Source: Rattus norvegicus (lineage: Eukaryota > Chordata > Mammalia > Rodentia > Muridae). From it: a stretch of DNA of 64,000 bases. The translations under genes were made by a program, and so were the position numbers. The stretch lies in assembly GCF_036323735.1 (NCBI RefSeq), contig NC_086023.1, positions 10,237,001 through 10,301,000 on the forward strand, read 5' to 3'. This document shows, one piece after another, positions 36,270 to 47,965 of this stretch. Below the pieces are notes generated by a model. It was not told the origin of the DNA and ran no database searches. It saw nothing but the letters and a program-made list of their open reading frames with translations. Numbering within the stretch: the stretch's first letter is position 1; every line of letters starts with the position of its first letter.

Positions 36270-36422
36270 AGCCAGGTATGGTGGCCACACCTTTAGTGCT
36301 AGTACTCAAAGGCAGAGGCAGGTATGTCTCTGAGTTTGAGGACAGCCTGCTCTACACAGCAAATTCCAGAACAGCCAGGGCTACACAGGGAAACTCTGTC
36401 TTGAAAAATCAAAATGGAAAAA
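36270..36422 (+). mobile_element. B1 SINE in ancient L1
   Basis: It starts agccaggtatggtgg and has the B1 middle (cagagccaggtatg...gaggacagcctgctctaca). The A-rich tail is followed by a TSD: aaaaagatacattta at 36255-36269 and 36423-36437. Confidence 0.95.
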
Positions 36423-36437
36423 AAAAAGATACATTTA

Positions 36438-36900
36438 GAAGAAGTATAAGCATAGCATTCAGGATCCATGAAAGAGCAGAAAGGCCAAATACATTAATTA
36501 CGGGCACAGGAGAACTTTATCCTAAACATGTAGAAAAGATTTTCAATAAAATTAGACCAGTAATTTCCCCAAATCTAAGAAGAGATGTCCATTGAGGTAC
36601 AAGAAGCATTTAATTAGAATATCATATTATAGTATATTATAGTTAGAACACTAAGTACGCAGAACAAAGCAGGACTCAGAACTACAAAAGGACAGTGCCA
36701 AGCTCCACGTGAAGACAGACCCATCAGAGTGAGAGATCCAACAGAATCTTTAAAAGGAAGGAGAGCATTTCAAGATCTAAAACAGCAGAACTACCCTTCC
36801 AGACTGCTGGACACAGCCAAATACCTGTCATAGCTGGAACAAAAAGAAAAGTTTTCCATGATGGAAAAGATTAAAAGAATTTATAACCACTAAGCCAGTG
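36438..36900 (+). mobile_element. Ancient L1: ORF1 continuation
   Basis: The order of blocks matches ORF1: gaagtataagcatagc, gaaaagattttcaataaaat, agaacactaagtacgcaga and cagacccatcagagtgagag. No frame survives except a 105-codon stretch that starts in the B1. Confidence 0.65.
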
Positions 36901-37182
36901 TACAGAAGATACTAGAATAACTGACGAGAAAGATTTTAAAAAACATCCATGAGACTAAAAAGATTAGCACAGCAGAACAGTAGTTAAACAAAGAAGAAAT
37001 TAAAGAATGCAAAATCAAGAAAATGTCAGGAACTGATAAATGCCTTTCATTAATAGCCTAGAATATCAGTGCTCTCAATCCTTTAATCAAAATACATAGA
37101 CTAGCATGTTGGGTTTTAAAACAGGATTCAGGCAAAATGCTCACTACACAAGCATGAGAGCAAAGTCAGTACCTCAAGAACC
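36901..37182. other. Unassigned, probably decayed L1
   Basis: It is A-rich like the flanking ancient L1 but cannot be aligned by eye. Confidence 0.4.
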
Positions 37183-37450
37183 TATACAATGTCAAACATA
37201 GCAGTGCCTGACTGTAAGCCCAGCACTCCCACAGGAAGGTAGGAGGTCAAGGCAAAAGGATTCCTAGAAGCTCGCAGGTCAGCTAGCCTGACATAACAAG
37301 AGAGAGGCCCTGTCTCAAACAAGGTAAAAGGCAAGAATTGATTCAGGAGGTTGTCCACTGACCTACACACACTTGCTGTGGCATCCTTGTACGTTCACTC
37401 ACATACAAATGCATGCACACTCATGTGCACATACACACACATGCACAAAC
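37183..37450 (+). mobile_element. B4/RSINE-type SINE with CA-rich tail
   Basis: It shows a B1-like part (gtaagcccagcactcc ... gccctgtctcaaac). That is followed by ggttgtccactgacctacacacacttgctgtggca and an alternating CA-rich tail, the layout of B4-type rodent SINEs. Confidence 0.75.
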
Positions 37451-38233
37451 ATACACACGTGCTAAGTAGTTTTTAATAGGACCCACTTATTTGTGGTCTC
37501 AAGAAATGTATGTTTACCATCAAAGATTAAACTTTGGGTCGAGTCATGGAAAAAGGTTTGTGGAGCAAATAGAACTAGAAACAAGTAGCTATCCTTATTT
37601 TAATATGTGATAAAATACACTTCGATCAAAACTGCTCAGAAGGGTACTCCATAAGGATTAAGGAAGTAATCCCTCAAGACCACATCATAACTTTAAACAT
37701 GTAAGCATCAAACACAGGTGTACTCGATTTCATAAAGCAAATACTACTGATTAGAAACACTGGTTAACTGAAACGCAGGGATAGTGGGTGGCTTTAATGC
37801 TCTACTCTCAAAAGTAGGTGTTCATCTTGACAAAATTGGAGGAGTCCCTTAAAGAAAATCATGGATCAGTGGGCCTGGCAGACATCAACCGCCCATTCTA
37901 TTCCAACACTTCTCAGAACACACTCTCTTCTCAGGAGCTCATGGAATCTTCTTTAAAATAGATAATAGAACACAAAGAGTGAAAATAATACATTGCATTC
38001 TATGTGATTTCAATGGAGTAAAACTACAAGTCCACAAAAGAAGCTATAGAACAAATGCAAAATCATGCCTATTGAACAACACCATTCAATAACGAATGAG
38101 TTATCAGAGAAATCACAAAATATTAAGATTTCTAGAAGTTCACAAAAATGAAAACACAACATACTAAAACCATGGGATAAAATGACAGCAGTTAAGAAAG
38201 AAATTTATAGTTAAAAGCTCCTATGTTAAAAAA
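37451..38233 (+). mobile_element. Ancient L1: ORF2 endonuclease region
   Basis: The atagtgggtggctttaatgc (VGGFN-like) and cagacatcaaccgcccattc blocks and the acacaacatactaaaaccatgggat block follow the endonuclease order, all frames broken. The young truncated L1 interrupts it at 38244. It resumes at 39964. Confidence 0.7.
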
Positions 38234-38243
38234 ATATATCAGG

Positions 38244-39953
38244 TCCATGCTTATCACCCTGTACAAAGCTTAAGTCCAAGTGGATCAAGGACCTCCACAT
38301 CAAACCAGACACACTCAAACTAATAGAAGAAAAACTAGGGAAGCATCTGGAACACATGGGCACTGGAAAAAATTTCCTGAACAAAACACCAATGGCTTAC
38401 GCTCTAAGATCAAGAATCGACAAATGGGATCTCATAAAACTGCAAAGCTTCTGTAAGGCAAAGGACACTGTGGTTAGGACAAAACGGCAACCAACAGATT
38501 GGGAAAAGATCTTTGCCAATCCTACAACAGATAGAGGCCTTATATCCAAAATATACAAAGAACTCAAGAAGTTAGACCGCAGGGAGACAAATAACCCTAT
38601 TAAAAAATGGGGTTCAGAGCTAAACAAAGAATTCACAGCTGAGGAATGCCGAATGGCGGAGAAACACCTAAAGAAATGTTCAACATCTTTAGTCATAAGG
38701 GAAATGCAAATCAAAACAACCCTGAGATTTCACCTCACACCAGTGAGAATGGCTAAGATCAAAAACTCAGGGGACAACAGATGCTGGCGAGGATGCGGAG
38801 AAAGAGGAACACTCCTCCATTGTTGGTGGGGTTGCAAACTGGTACAACCATTCTGGAAATCAGTCTGGAGGATCCTCAGAAAATTGGACATTGAACTGCC
38901 TGAGGATCCAGCTATACCTCTCTTGGGCATATACCCAAAAGATGCCCCAACATATAAAAAAGACACGTGCTCCACTATGTTCATTGCAGCCTTATTTATA
39001 ATAGCCAGAAGCTGGAAAGAACCCAGATGCCCTTCAACAGAGGAATGGATACAGAAGATGTGGTACATCTACACAATGGAATATTACTCAGCTATCAAAA
39101 ACAACGACTTTATGAAATTCGTAGGCAAATGGCTGGAACTGGAAAATATCATCCTGAGTGAGCTAACCCAAACACAGAAAGACATACATGGTATGCACTC
39201 ACTGATAAGTGGCTATTAGCCCAAATGCTTGAATTACCCTAAATGCCTAGAACAAATGAAACTCAAGACAGATGATCAAAATGTGAATGGTTCACTCCTT
39301 CTTTAAAAGGGGAACAAGAATACCCTTGGCAGGGAAGAGAGAGGCAAAGATTAAAACAGAGACTGAAGGAACACCCATTCAGAGTCTGCCCCACATGTGG
39401 CCCATACATATACAGCCATCCAATTAGACAAGATGGATGAAGCAAAGAAGTGCAGACCGACAGGAGCCGGATGTAGATCGCTCCTGAGAGACACAGCCAG
39501 AATACAGCAAATACAGAGACGAATACCAGCAGCAAACCACTGAACTGAGAATAGGACCCCCGTTGAAGGAATCAGAGAAAGAACTGGAAGAGCTTGAAGG
39601 GGCTCGAGACCCCATATGTACAACAATGCCAAGCAACCAGAGCTTCCAGGGACTAAGCCACTACCTAAAGACTATACATGGACTGACCCTGGACTCTGAC
39701 CTCATAGGTAGCAATGAATATCCTAGTAAGAGCACCAGTGGAAGGGGAAGCCCTGGGTCCTGCTAAGACTGAACCCCCAGTGAACTAGACTGTTGGGGGG
39801 AGGGGGACAATGGGGGGAGGGTGGGGAGGGGAACACCGATAAGAAAGGGGAGGGGGAGGGGGATGTTTGCCCGGAAACTGGGAAAGGGAATAACACTCGA
39901 AATGTATATAAGAAATACTCAAGTTAATAATAATAAAATATATATATATATAT
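38244..39953 (+). mobile_element. Young 5'-truncated rat L1 (1.7 kb)
   Basis: It starts inside ORF2 (tccatgcttatcaccctgta) and runs to the L1 3' end (gaaatactcaagttaataa) and a tail that grades into (TA)n. The short TSD atatatcagg lies at 38234-38243 and 39954-39963. It is nested in the ancient L1. The G-rich 3'UTR tract is at 39794-39864. Confidence 0.95.
38246..39219 (+). pseudogene. L1 ORF2 C-terminal remnant, uninterrupted frame
   Basis: It is open from the truncation point to the native stop; the first Met is at 38356, giving 287 codons. It contains the C-terminal Cys-rich block (CWRGCGERGTLLHCWWGC) and native end. It lacks endonuclease and RT, so it has no expected function. It shows that this copy is recent. 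Confidence 0.9.
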
Positions 39954-39963
39954 ATATATCAGG

Positions 39964-40135
39964 GCATTGAACAGGATGTAATGTGAATAAGTAAAAAACA
40001 AATTTAAAAAAATCAGAGCATCTCAGATAAATAATTATATTTTAGGGTCTTAGAAAAACTAGAACAAGCTAATCCAAGGATAAGTAGATGCCAAGAAACA
40101 ATTAAGGTCAGGGAAGAAATTAATGAAATAAAAAT
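39964..40135 (+). mobile_element. Ancient L1 ORF2, continuation after the young L1
   Basis: The blocks aaaaactagaacaagctaatcc and ggaagaaattaatgaaat correspond to the ORF2 region after the endonuclease domain. They follow on from 38233. Confidence 0.65.
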
Positions 40136-41264
40136 ATAAAGAATCAATGCGGTAGAGAAGTAGTCCTCTGTCGTTATGAAAGCTGCTGGGGAGAAGAGTC
40201 ATCAGTGGTCTGATTTAGCTATGAACTCTGAATCCTACAATGCCAAACTAGGAGGCAAGACATGCCCACGTGTGTACTAGTAACATGATTGTTAGGGAGT
40301 AATCCATCACTCTCTGATTAGAATTTGGGCCCACTTCACTGGAGAAAAATCATGCCTTGAATAGTAAACCCATGAAAAGCCCTCAGCTAGGGAGATGCCA
40401 GCCCTAGGGTGTTTTGCTAAGTGAACATGATCTCAAGCTGCTAACTATCGGTTTGTACTTGCAGATTAGGGCTTCTCTCAGCCTTAGTCAGATAGGCTTC
40501 CTTCTGCAGCAGACAAAGAAACCTATAATAATGAGTTACGAGATTAAAGTAATTAGAATAAATGATTGATGAGTCACCAGCCTTAAGTAGGATGTTAATA
40601 TCAGTCCTTCCAAAGCTAAAGAAACACCAGAGGTTGAACGACCATTCCAGTATCAATGTTGATGGTCCCGGTATTGAGTAGGTCTTGTGCAGGCAACCAC
40701 CACTGCTGTGAGTCCGTGGGCAGAACAGTCATGCTATGTCCCCTAAAGAGTATCCCCCGGCATTCCCTCCCATCCTCCTCCTCCATTCTCCCCACACTCC
40801 CATCTATGATGGTCCCTGAGTCTTAAAGAGTCTATATCAAATGTAGTAGTCCTGCTACTGAGACTTCCTTCCATGCATGAGCAAACTAGGAACAAAAATT
40901 AAAACTTTTGCTTTATGTTGCTTTTGTTAGAGTATTCCATCACAGCAACAGGAAAAAACAGCTATCATACAAACAAAACTAAAAATTCACTCAACATTTT
41001 TTATAAAGTATTCACTTTGCCATATGCATTGGTATGAAGATCTCTGAGTAACAATCGTAGCTTGGGACCTTTTACATAACAACAATTATGCTACAGTACA
41101 GTTGCTGTGTATGATATTAAGTTACATATTTCCCAGTTTCCACCATGAGAACTGGTTCATAATTCCTCCTTAGAGCAAGTAGAATTTTCTCTATCCTAAA
41201 GGATGTATGTAAACTTTAATCTTTCATAATTTTTATCTTGTAGTCAGTCATAAAGAAATTTTCT
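40136..41264. other. Unassigned sequence, no gene seen
   Basis: Possibly an old mid-repetitive element between about 40150 and 40560 and again near 40680-40960 (tgttagagtattccatcacagcaacagg). I cannot name a family. No coding frame was found. Confidence 0.45.
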
Positions 41265-41490
41265 GGGTTTGTAAGTACGTCCATGCACTTGCTGCATAAG
41301 TCTAATTAGCAGAGTTTGATCCTTGGAATCTAAAAAAAAAAGCAGAATATAAAACTGCAAACAGGATGGCTCTCCCACAGTGATATGGGGAGATGAAACA
41401 GAGGGGCTGGCTAGAATCTCACGTGTGCATGTGTATCACAGAGACACAACAGCAAGAAACACTTTGCCTTGCAAATTAAAGGACACTCTA
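41265..41490 (+). mobile_element. B4-type SINE
   Basis: The tRNA-like part cacttgctgcataagtctaatt...gagtttgatccttggaat is followed by an A run. Then comes the segment cacgtgtgcatgtgtatcac, and a CA-rich tail continues after 41490. Confidence 0.7.
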
Positions 41491-41615
41491 AACTTTGTAT
41501 TCTGAATTACACATGTGCAGTGTGAAATGTGTGCCTACACACACAAGCACACACACACATACAGGTGTACACACATGCACACGCACATACACACTTGTGC
41601 ATGAATGTACACATG
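41491..41615 (+). repeat. CA/TG-rich imperfect microsatellite
   Basis: Alternating cacacaca runs with atg/gtg interruptions. Confidence 0.9.
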
Positions 41616-41631
41616 CATGAATTAAGAAAGC

Positions 41632-41745
41632 AAAGGAAGAAAGAAAGGGAGGGAGGGAGAAAGAAGGAAGGGAGAAAGTAGAAAGAAAAGAGGGAAGGAA
41701 GGAAGGAGGGAAGGAAGGAAGAGAGGAAGGAAGGAAGGAAGGAAC
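41632..41745 (+). repeat. Purine-rich (GGAA)n/(GGGA)n tract
   Basis: The sequence is nearly all A and G, with ggaagg repeats lengthening to the right. Confidence 0.93.
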
Positions 41746-42001
41746 TTTCTGACCTACCTTTTCTTGTCTGGTAGTTGGTTAACTTGACTTCAGGAGTGCT
41801 ACTGCATTTATTCTCCTGTGTAATAGTCTCTGAGGCTCCCTGCCTCAGTCTGCTGACCTAAGGACTAGCCTGGAAGCTTCTAACCTCCTTACAATCTTAT
41901 CTGGGCCTTGTAAGCTTCCAGCCACTGAGACACCACTGAATAAACTCACCCTTTCTAGTTCTTTCTGAACAAGAAAGAACTTGCTCCGCTTGGCCTCAAA
42001 C
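41746..42001. repeat. Unassigned rodent repeat, left half (split by L1)
   Basis: It contains gaataaactcaccctttc and ends at the L1 TSD. The sequence continues after the L1 at 48730. The tgactt...AATAAA layout resembles an LTR or another Pol II-derived repeat, but the family is unknown. Confidence 0.5.
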
Positions 42002-42018
42002 TAATTCTAACAATCTTT

Positions 42019-42807
42019 TTTTGTTGTTGTTGTTAAGTTTTTTTTTATTAACTTGAGTATTTCTTATTTACATTTCTTTTTTATTTATTTTTTTTATTAA
42101 CTTGAGTATTTCTTATTTACATTTCGAGTGTTATTCCCTTTCCCGGTTTACGGGCCAACATCCCCCTAACCCCTCACCCTCTTCTTTATGGGTGTTCCCC
42201 TCCTCACCCTCCCCCCATTGCCGCCCTCCCCCAAACAATCACGTTCACTGGGGGTTCAGACTTGGCAGGACCCAGGGCTTCCCCTTCCACTGGTGCTCTT
42301 ACTAGGATATTCATGGCTACCTATGAGGTCAGAGTCCACAGTCAGTCCATGTATAGTCTTTAGGTAGTGGCTTAGTCCCTGGAAGCTCTGGTTGCTTGGC
42401 ATTGTTGTTCATATGGGGTCTCAATGCCCTTCAAGCTTTCCAGTTCTTTCTCTGATTCCTTCAATGGAGGTCCTGTTCTCAGTTCAGTGGTTTGCTGCTG
42501 GCATTTGCCTATGTATTTGCTGTATTCTGGCTGTGTCTCTCAGGAGAGATCTACATCCGGCTCCTGTCAGCCTGCACTTCTTTGCTTCATCCATCTTGTC
42601 TAATTGGGTGGCTGTATATGTATGGGCCACATGTGGGGCAGGCTCTGAATGGGTGTTCCTTCTGTGTCTGTTTTAATCTTTGCCTCTCTATTCCCTGCCA
42701 AGGGTATTCTTGTTCCCCTTTAAAAGAAGGAGTGAAGCATTCACATTTTGATCATCCGTCTTGAGTTTCATGTGTTCTAGGCATCTAGGGTAATTCAAGC
42801 ATTTGGG
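42019..42807 (-). other. L1 3'UTR with duplicated 3' terminus
   Basis: C-rich on the plus strand at 42163-42240, the complement of the G tract. The terminal 30 nt appears twice, at 42047-42076 and 42096-42125, each followed on the minus strand by an A-rich run. Confidence 0.9.
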
Positions 42808-45800
42808 CTAATAGCCACTTACCAATGAGTGCATACCATGTGTGTTTTTCTGTGATTGGGTTAGCTCACTCAGGATGATATTTTCCAGTTCCAACCATTT
42901 GCCTACGAATTTCATAAATGCATTGTTTTTGATAGCTGAGTAATATTCCGTTGTGTAGATGTACCACATTTTCTGTATCCATTCCTCTGTTGAAGGGCAT
43001 CTGGGTTCTTCCCAGCTTCTGGCTATTATAAATAAGGCTGCTATGAACATAGTGGAGCACATGTCTTTTTTATATGTTGGGGCATCTTTTGGGTATATGC
43101 CCAAGAGAGGTATAGCTGGATCCTCAGGCAGTTCAATGTCCAATTTTCTGAGGAACCTCCAGACTGATTTCCAGAATGGTTGTACCAGTCTGCAATCCCA
43201 CCAACAATGGAGGAGTGTTCCTCTTTCTCCACATCCTTGCCAGCATCTGCTGTTGCTGGAGTTTTTGATCTTAGCCATTCTCACTGGTGTGAGGTGAAAT
43301 CTCAGGGTTGTTTTGATTTGCATTTCCCTTATGACTAAAGATGTTGAACATTTCTTTAGGTGTTTCTCAGCCATTCGGCATTCCTCAGCTGTGAATTCTT
43401 TGTTTAGTTCTGAACCCCATTTTTTAATAGGTTTATTTGTCTCCCTGCGGTCTAACTTCTTCAGTTGTTTGTATATTTTGGATATAAGGCCTCTATCTGT
43501 TGTAGGATTGGTAAAGATCTTTTCCCAATCTGTTGGTTGCCGATTTGTCCTAACCACAGTGTCCTTTGCCTTACAGAAGCTTTGCAGTTTTATGAGATCC
43601 CATTTGTCAATTCTTGATCTTAGAGCATAAGCCATTGGTGTTTTGTTCAGGAAATTTTTTCCAGTGCCCATGTGTTCCTGATGCTTCCCTAGTTTTTCTT
43701 CTATTAGTTTGAGTGTGTCTGGTTTGATGTGGAGGTCCTTGATCCACTTGGACTTAAGCTTTGTACAGGGTGATAAGCATGGATCAATCTGCATTCTTCT
43801 ACATGTTGACCTCCAGTTGAACCAGCACCATTTGCTGAAAATGCTATCTTTTTTCCATTGGATGGTTTGGGCTCCTTTGTCAAAAATCAAGTGCCCATAG
43901 GTGTGTGGGTTCATTTCTGGGTCTTCAATTCTGTTCCATTGGTCTCTCTGTCTGTCTCTGTACCAATACTATGCAGTTTTTATCACTATTGCTCTGTAAT
44001 ACTGCTTGATTTCAGGGATAGTGATTCCCCCTGAAGTCCTTTTATTGTTGAGGATAGTTTTAGCTATCCTGGGTTTTTTGTTATTCCAGATGAATTTGCA
44101 AATTGTTCTGTCTAACTCTTTGAAGAAATGGATTGGTATTTTGATGGGGATTGCATTGAATCTGTAGATCACTTTTGGTAAAATGGCCATTTTTACTATA
44201 TTAATCCTGCCAATCCATGAGCATGGGAGATCTTTCCATCTTCTGAGGTCTTCTTCAATTTCTTTCTTCAGAGTCTTGAAGTTCTTATTGTACAGATCTT
44301 TTACTTGCTTGGTTAAAGTCACACCGAGGTACTTTATATTATTTGGGTCTATTATGAAGGGTGTAGTTTCCCTAATTTCTTTCTCGGGTTGTTTCTCTTT
44401 TGTGTAGAGGAAGGCTACTGATTTATTTGAGTTAATTTTATACCCAGCCACTTTGCTGAAGTTGTTTATCAGCTTTAGTAGTTCTCTGGTGGAACTTTTG
44501 GGATCACTTAAATATATTATCATATCATCTGCAAATAGTGATATTTTTTTAATTCTAATTTCATTAAAACTTATTAATTAACAAAAGAATTAAAAGCAAA
44601 ACAGAGATAGGAAGTGGAAATGAAGAGAGGATAGTGTCATCAGAGCACTTGCTTTAAGATAGGGCAGTACTTAGATACTCACTGTATTTGTTATATACAG
44701 GTAAATCAAGGTAGTCGCTAACTAGTAAATAGTGATATTTTGACTTCTTCTTTTCTGATCTGTATCCCCTTGACCTCCTTTGTTGTCTGATTGCTCTGGC
44801 TAGAACTTCAAGAACTATATTGAATAAGTAGGGAGAGAGTGGGCAGCCTTGTTTAGTCCCTGATTTTAGTGGGATTGCTTCAAGTTTCTCTCCATTTAGT
44901 TTAATGTTAGCAACTGGTTTGCTGTCTATGGCTTTTACTATGTTTAGGTATGGGCCTTGAATTCCTATTCTTTCCAGGACTTTTATCATGAAGGGGTGTT
45001 GAATTTTGTCAAATGCTTTCTCAGCATCTAATGAAATGATCATGTGGTTTTGTTCTTTCAGTTTGTTTATATAATGGATCACGTTGATGGTTTTCCATAT
45101 ATTAAACCATCCCTGCATGCCTGGGATGAAGCCTACTTGATCATGGTGGATGATTGTTTTAATGTGCTCTTGGATTCGGTTTGCCAGAATTTTATTGAGT
45201 ATTTTTGCGTCGATATTCATAAGAGAAATTGGTCTGAAGTTCTCTTTCTTTGTTGGGTCTTTGTGTGGTTTAGGTATAAGAGTAATTGTGGCTTCATAGA
45301 AGGAATTCTGTAGTGCTCCATCTGTTTCAATTTTGTGGAATAGTTTGGATAATATTGGTATGAGGTCTTCTATGAAGGTCTGATAGAATTCTGCACTAAA
45401 CCTGTCTGGACCTGGGCTCTTTCTGGTTAGGAGACCTTTAATGACTGCTTCTATTTCCTTAGGAGTTATGGGGTTGTTTAACTGGTTTATCTGTTCCTGA
45501 TTCAACTTCGGTACCTGGTATCTGTCTAGGAAATTGTCCATTTCCTGCAGATTTTCAAGTTTTGTTGAATATAGGCTTTTATAGTAAGATCTGATGATTT
45601 TTTTGAATTTCCTCTGAATCTGTAGTTATGTCTCCCTTTTCATTTCTGATTTTGTTAATTTGGACAGACTCTCTGTGTCCTCTCGTTAGTCTGGCTAAGG
45701 GTTTATCTATCTTGTTGATTTTCTCAAAGAACCAACTTTTGGTTCTGTTGATTCTTTCTATGGTCCTTTTTGTTTCTACTTGGTTGATTTCAGCTCTGAG

Positions 45801-46883
45801 TTTGATTATTTCCTGCCTTCTACTCCTCCTGGGTGTATTTGCTTCTTTTTGTTCTAGAGCTTTTAGGTGTGCTGTCAAGCTGCTGACATATGCTCTTTCC
45901 TGTTTCTTTTTGCAGGCACTCAGCACTATGAGTTTTCCTCTTAGCACAGCTGTCATTGTGTCCCATAAGTTTTGGTATGTTGTACCTTCATTTTCATTAA
46001 ATTCTAAGAAGTCTTTAATTTCTTTCTTTATTTCTTCCTTGACCAGGTTATCGTTGAGTAGAGCATTGTTCAACTTCCACGTATATGTGGGCATTCTTCC
46101 CTTATTGTTATTGAAGACCAGCTTTAGCCCTTGGTGGTCTGATACCACACATGGGATTATTTCTATCTTTCTGTACCTGTTGAGGCCCGTTTTTTGACCA
46201 ATTATATGGTCAATTTTGGAGAAAGTACCATGAGAAGCTGAGAAGAAGGTATAGCCTTTTGTTTTAGAATAGAATGTTCTATAAATATCTGTTAAGTCCA
46301 TTTGGTTCATGACTTCTCTTAGTCTGTCTACGTCTCTGCTTAATTTCTGTTTCCATGATCTGTCCATTGATGAGAGTGGGGTGTTGAAATCTCCTACTAT
46401 TATTGGGTGAGGTGTAATGTGTGTTTTGAGCTTTAGTAAGGTTTCTTTTACATATGTAGGTGCCCTTGTATTTGGGGCATAGATATTTAGGATTGAGAGT
46501 TCATCTTGGTGGATTTTTCCTTTGATGAATATGAAGTGTCCTTCCTTATCTTTTTTGATGACTTTTAGTTGAAAATTGATTTTATTTGATATTAGAATGG
46601 CTACTCCAGCTTGCTTCTTCCGACCATTTGCTTGGAAAGTTGTTTTCCAGCCTTTCACTCTGAGGTAGTGTCTGTCTTTGTCTCTGAGGTGTGTTTCCTG
46701 TAGGCAGCAGAATGCAGGGTCCTTGTTGCGTATCCAGTTTGTTAATCTATGTCTTTTTATTGGGGAGTTGAGGCCATTGATGTTGAGAGATATTAAAGAA
46801 TAGTGATTTTTGCTTCCTGTTATATGCATATTTAGATATGAGGTTATGTTTGTGTGCTTTTCTTCTCTTTGTTTTGTTGCCAC
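42808..46883 (-). pseudogene. L1 ORF2, disrupted four ways
   Basis: The endonuclease part is the 434-codon frame 46883-45579 (GTG at 46883; first ATG 46829) with SLNINGLNSP, QETHL, VGDFNTPLS and SDHQGL. An extra A in a 7-A run (45598-45604) shifts the frame. RT continues in 45541-44654, with a missing A at about 44779-44781 causing another shift. A 179-nt insertion (44548-44726) then separates the sequence just before the FADD catalytic motif. Frame 44523-43969 ends in a Trp-to-TAG change at 43969-43971. The C-terminal 368 codons (43914-42808) are open to the native end. Without the 194-nt insertion and TSD copy, the span is 3882 nt, the same as the intact reading of the plus-strand copy. Confidence 0.93.
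44548..44726 (-). mobile_element. Unidentified 179-nt retroposed sequence in L1 RT
   Basis: Flanked by aaatagtgatatttt at 44533-44547 and 44727-44741. On the minus strand it ends in gaattaaaaaaa, an A-tail. Its insertion site reads TC/AAAA, which suits L1 endonuclease. It shows no A or B box and no resemblance to ID, B1, B2, B4 or L1 that I can see. It is probably the 3' end of some transcript moved by L1 machinery, but its origin is unknown. Confidence 0.85.
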
Positions 46884-46888
46884 GACGA

Positions 46889-47965
46889 TTAGTTTCTTGC
46901 TTCTTCTAGGGTATAGCTTGCCTCCTTATGTTGGGCTTTACCATTTATTATCCTTTGTAGTGCTGGATTTGTAGAAAGATATTGTGTAAATTTGGTTTTG
47001 TCATGGAATATCTTGGTTTCTCCATCTATGTTAATTGAGAGTTTTGCAGGATACAGTAACCTGGGCTGGCATTTGTGTTCTCTTAGCATCTGTATGACAT
47101 CTGTCCAGGATCTTCTGGCTTTCATAGTCTCTGGCGAAAAGTCTGGTGTGATTCTGATAGGTCTGCCTTTATATGTTACTTGACCTTTTTCCCTTACTGC
47201 TTTTAATATTCTTTCTTTATTTTGTGCATTTGGTGTTTTGACTATTATGTGACGGGAGGAGTTTCTTTTCTGGTCCAATCTATTTGGAGTTCTGTAGGCT
47301 TCTTGTACACTTATGGGTATCTCTTTCTTTAGGTTAGGGAAGTTTTCTTCTATGATTTTGTTGAAGATATTTACTGGTCCTTTGAGCTGGGAGTCTTCAC
47401 TCTCTTCTATACCTATTATCCTTAGGTTTGATCTTCTCATTGAATCCTGGATTTCCTGTATGCTTTGAACCAGTAGCTTTTTCCGCTTTACATTATCTTT
47501 GACAGTTGAGTCAATGATTTCTATGGAATCTTCTGCTCCCGAGATTCTCTCTTCTATCTCTTGTATTCTGTTGGTGAAGCTTGTATCTACGGCTCCTTGT
47601 CTCTTCTTGTGGTTTTCTATGTCCAGGGTTGTTTCCATGTGTTCTTTCTTGATTGCTTCTATTTCCATTTTTAATTCCTTCAACTGTTTGATTGTGTTTT
47701 CCTGGAATTCTTTCAGGGATTTTTGTGATTCCTCTCTGTAGGCTTCTACTTGTTTATTTATGTTTTCCTGTGTTTCTCTAAGGGAGTTCTTCACGTCTTT
47801 CTTGAAGTCCTCCAGCATCATGATCAAATATGATTTTGAAACTAGATCTTGCTTTTCTGGTGTGTTTGGATATTCCGTGTTTGCTTTGGTGGGAGAATTG
47901 GGCTCCGATGATGCCATGTAGTCTTGGTTTCTGTTGCTTGGGTTCCTGCGCTTGCCTCTCGCCAT
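46889..47965 (-). CDS. L1 ORF1p, intact 358-residue frame
   Basis: It encodes the L1 RNA-binding chaperone ORF1p, which trimerises and packages L1 RNA in the cytoplasm. The frame is open from ATG at 47965 (MARGKRRNPSNRNQDYM) to TAA. Residues about 45-175 form a coiled coil with heptad-like QKSLKEFQEN / TIKQLKELKME repeats. About 178-270 is the RRM (MRRSNLRIIGIEE). About 271-340 is the C-terminal domain (KGRPIRITPDFSPETMKARRSW). No premature stop or shift is seen. Only 5 nt separate its stop from the start of the ORF2 frame. Expression would depend on the adjacent 5'UTR promoter, which is unverified here. Confidence 0.9.
   Translation of the reverse strand: MARGKRRNPSNRNQDYMASSEPNSPTKANTEYPNTPEKQDLVSKSYLIMMLEDFKKDVKNSLRETQENINKQVEAYREESQKSLKEFQENTIKQLKELKMEIEAIKKEHMETTLDIENHKKRQGAVDTSFTNRIQEIEERISGAEDSIEIIDSTVKDNVKRKKLLVQSIQEIQDSMRRSNLRIIGIEESEDSQLKGPVNIFNKIIEENFPNLKKEIPISVQEAYRTPNRLDQKRNSSRHIIVKTPNAQNKERILKAVREKGQVTYKGRPIRITPDFSPETMKARRSWTDVIQMLREHKCQPRLLYPAKLSINIDGETKIFHDKTKFTQYLSTNPALQRIINGKAQHKEASYTLEEARN

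Noticed and set aside
37400..37460. Possible CRISPR-like array in CA-rich repeats (also 41491-41615 and 63751-63960)
   Set aside because: Short simple repeats without spacers in a mammalian sequence.
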